Positions 62,847 through 64,000 of a stretch of DNA of 64,000 nt are shown here, piece after piece (the first letter of the stretch is position 1; every line of letters begins with the position of its first letter). The notes below the pieces were generated by a model. The model was not told the DNA's origin. It ran no database searches and worked only from the letters and a program-made list of their open reading frames with translations. The stretch is from contig JBCCGG010000031.1 in assembly GCA_039029395.1 (NCBI GenBank), positions 1 through 64,000 on the forward strand, given 5' to 3'. This DNA comes from JBCCGG01 sp039029395 (GTDB taxonomy: Bacteria; Pseudomonadota; Alphaproteobacteria; Kiloniellales; JAKSDN01). The position numbers and the translations under genes are program-made.

Positions 62847-63751
62847 CCGAGCGCCGCCAGCTTCGCGAAGGGACTTTGGCCGGGCGCCAGGGTTACGGGG
62901 CCTAGGCGCTTTTCACCTTCTCGGCCATAGCGCTCGCGCAGCCCCTGGCCCAGCCAGTCGTCCGCCTGGGTCTGGCGCAGACGGGTCAAGCGATCCCCTT
63001 GGCACAGAAAGTCCCAGTGCTTGTCGAGTTTCTCGACGAGCCCCTCGAGGCCTTGGCCGGCCTGGACCGAGAGACTCTGGACCGCGACCGGCCAGTCTCG
63101 GCCAGCAGCGGTTAGGCCCAACGCCGATCTGAGGTCGGAAAGCGCATGCTTGGCCGGTGTACCCAGGTCTGCTTTCGTGACCACGGCGATATCCGGGATC
63201 TCGACGATCCCGGCCTTCATGAACTGCAGGGAATCGCCCGAGGCTGGCTGGACGCAAAACACCACCGTGTCCGCGACTCCGGCGACGTCGGTCTCCGACT
63301 GGCCAACGCCAACGGTTTCGATCAGCACCCGGTCGAAGACCGCGCGCATCACCACCATGGCCGCCACGGTGAGCTCTGCAAGGCCGCCAAGGCGATCCCG
63401 CGCGGCCATGGAGCGCACGAAGAGCCCCGGGTCCTCGGGGTCGCCTTTGAGCCGCAGGCGATCGCCCAGCAGCGCGCCGCCCGAGCGCCGGGAGGAAGGA
63501 TCGACCGCGATCACGCCCAGGCGCTCGCCGCGCGCCCGCAGGTGGCGGATCAAAGCGCCCAGGAGGCTCGACTTGCCGACCCCCGGCGGCCCGGTCAGGC
63601 CGATCACCTGGGCGCGCGGCGCCTGGTAAGCGGCGTCCAGCAACGCCAGGGTGTCGGCGCGCTCCGGAAAGCGCTCGAGCTGGGCCAGGGCGCGCGCCAA
63701 GGCGGCCTTGTCATCGAGCGCAGCGAGCGGGCTATCTACGGTCTGTTCCAT
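62843..63751 (-). CDS. meaB: methylmalonyl-CoA mutase-associated GTPase MeaB
   Basis: A 302-residue G3E-type P-loop GTPase that protects and reloads adenosylcobalamin mutases. The Walker A motif is GPPGVGKSS (Lys60), followed by VIAVDPSSRRSGGALLGD, the switch segment ETVGVGQSE and the base-recognition TKAD. The C-terminal dimerisation arm is present. The ATG at 63749-63751 is preceded by AGGA. No mutase gene is inside the window; it may lie beyond the right edge or elsewhere. The former name ArgK is obsolete. Confidence 0.93.
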   Translation of the reverse strand: MEQTVDSPLAALDDKAALARALAQLERFPERADTLALLDAAYQAPRAQVIGLTGPPGVGKSSLLGALIRHLRARGERLGVIAVDPSSRRSGGALLGDRLRLKGDPEDPGLFVRSMAARDRLGGLAELTVAAMVVMRAVFDRVLIETVGVGQSETDVAGVADTVVFCVQPASGDSLQFMKAGIVEIPDIAVVTKADLGTPAKHALSDLRSALGLTAAGRDWPVAVQSLSVQAGQGLEGLVEKLDKHWDFLCQGDRLTRLRQTQADDWLGQGLRERYGREGEKRLGPVTLAPGQSPFAKLAALG

Positions 63752-63791
63752 CACGTCCTGCTGGTGGCAGGCCCGGTCGTCTAGGTCAAGT

Positions 63792-64000
63792 CTAGTCGGC
63801 GATCAGGCCCTCGCCTTCCAGCACCGCGAAGAATTCATCCCGGGTCATGCCCGGCGCGATCTTCGGGTGGTAGAGCAGAGCGAGAACGGCGAGCATCTCG
63901 GCGCGGGTTGTTTCGTCGAGCGGCGCGGGGCTGAGCGCGAGGGCGGGCGTGTACATGAGGCCGGCCGAGATCATCAGGCCGCGGAACAGGCAGTCCTCCA
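63792..64000 (-). CDS. unrecognised protein, N-terminus beyond the right edge
   Basis: The minus-strand frame is open from the window edge to the stop at 63792-63794, giving the last 68 residues of a protein. The visible part is helical (CLFRGLMISAGLMYTPALAL, then TTRAEMLAVLALLYHPKIAP) and ends EFFAVLEGEGLIAD. I do not recognise a family. It lies 40 bp upstream of meaB on the same strand and may be cotranscribed with it. Confidence 0.65.
   Translation of the reverse strand, partial: EDCLFRGLMISAGLMYTPALALSPAPLDETTRAEMLAVLALLYHPKIAPGMTRDEFFAVLEGEGLIAD

Overview
The window is GC-rich, tightly packed bacterial chromosome. It looks like an alphaproteobacterium of the Rhodospirillales/Kiloniellales type. 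The basis is gene content and order: mltG-fabF-acpP-fabG-fabD facing rpsF-rpsR-rplI-queA-tgt, DUF1127 and RHH_4 small proteins, and an XRE regulator of alphaproteobacterial type. No rRNA, tRNA, CRISPR array, prophage or insertion sequence was seen. The genus is not resolved.

Layout. 1-8000: an EamA transporter running off the left edge, a DUF4168 protein, an RND efflux adaptor and pump, and a DHA2-type MFS exporter. 8132-12633 (minus): a hydantoinase/5-oxoprolinase A and B pair with an Asp/Glu-racemase or maleate-isomerase relative. 13027-16469: zwf facing the glutathione-dependent formaldehyde pair frmA-fghA. 16903-25705: DUF1062, a DUF427-adenylate cyclase fusion, a ChaN-PDZ protein overlapping an M1-like metallopeptidase, a lipoprotein, a 2-keto-4-pentenoate hydratase relative, and an orphan membrane histidine kinase. 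25754-29697: a SphA-type outer-membrane protein converging on an unusual three-gene operon (31-residue beta-solenoid repeat protein, metzincin protease, HEAT-like protein). 29918-36405: a cysteine-synthase-like gene divergent from marR across a 15-bp palindrome, a zinc-ribbon membrane protein, M24 and M20 peptidases, and a methionine gamma-lyase-like gene.

36771-47459 is the housekeeping block: mltG, fatty-acid synthesis, ribosomal proteins S6/S18/L9, queuosine tRNA modification (queA, tgt), a PHP hydrolase and dihydroorotase. It is followed by a glycosyltransferase, an EamA transporter and an XRE regulator with a palindrome-rich upstream region.

50397-57665 is the most interesting region. 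A LysR regulator is divergent from a compact operon encoding an SbnA-like PLP synthase, a fold-III PLP decarboxylase, an EamA exporter, an EctB-like diaminobutyrate aminotransferase, an SbnB/ornithine-cyclodeaminase-like dehydrogenase and a ribbon-helix-helix protein. I infer a pathway that makes and exports a diamino acid or diamine (2,3-diaminopropionate and/or 2,4-diaminobutyrate derived). It is neither the staphyloferrin B nor the ectoine locus, because the NIS synthetases, ectA and ectC are absent.

57797-64000: two overlapping GT9 glycosyltransferases leading into ygfZ, a 2OG-Fe(II) oxygenase, two small proteins (one DUF1127), a LysR regulator, meaB and a partial gene at the right edge.
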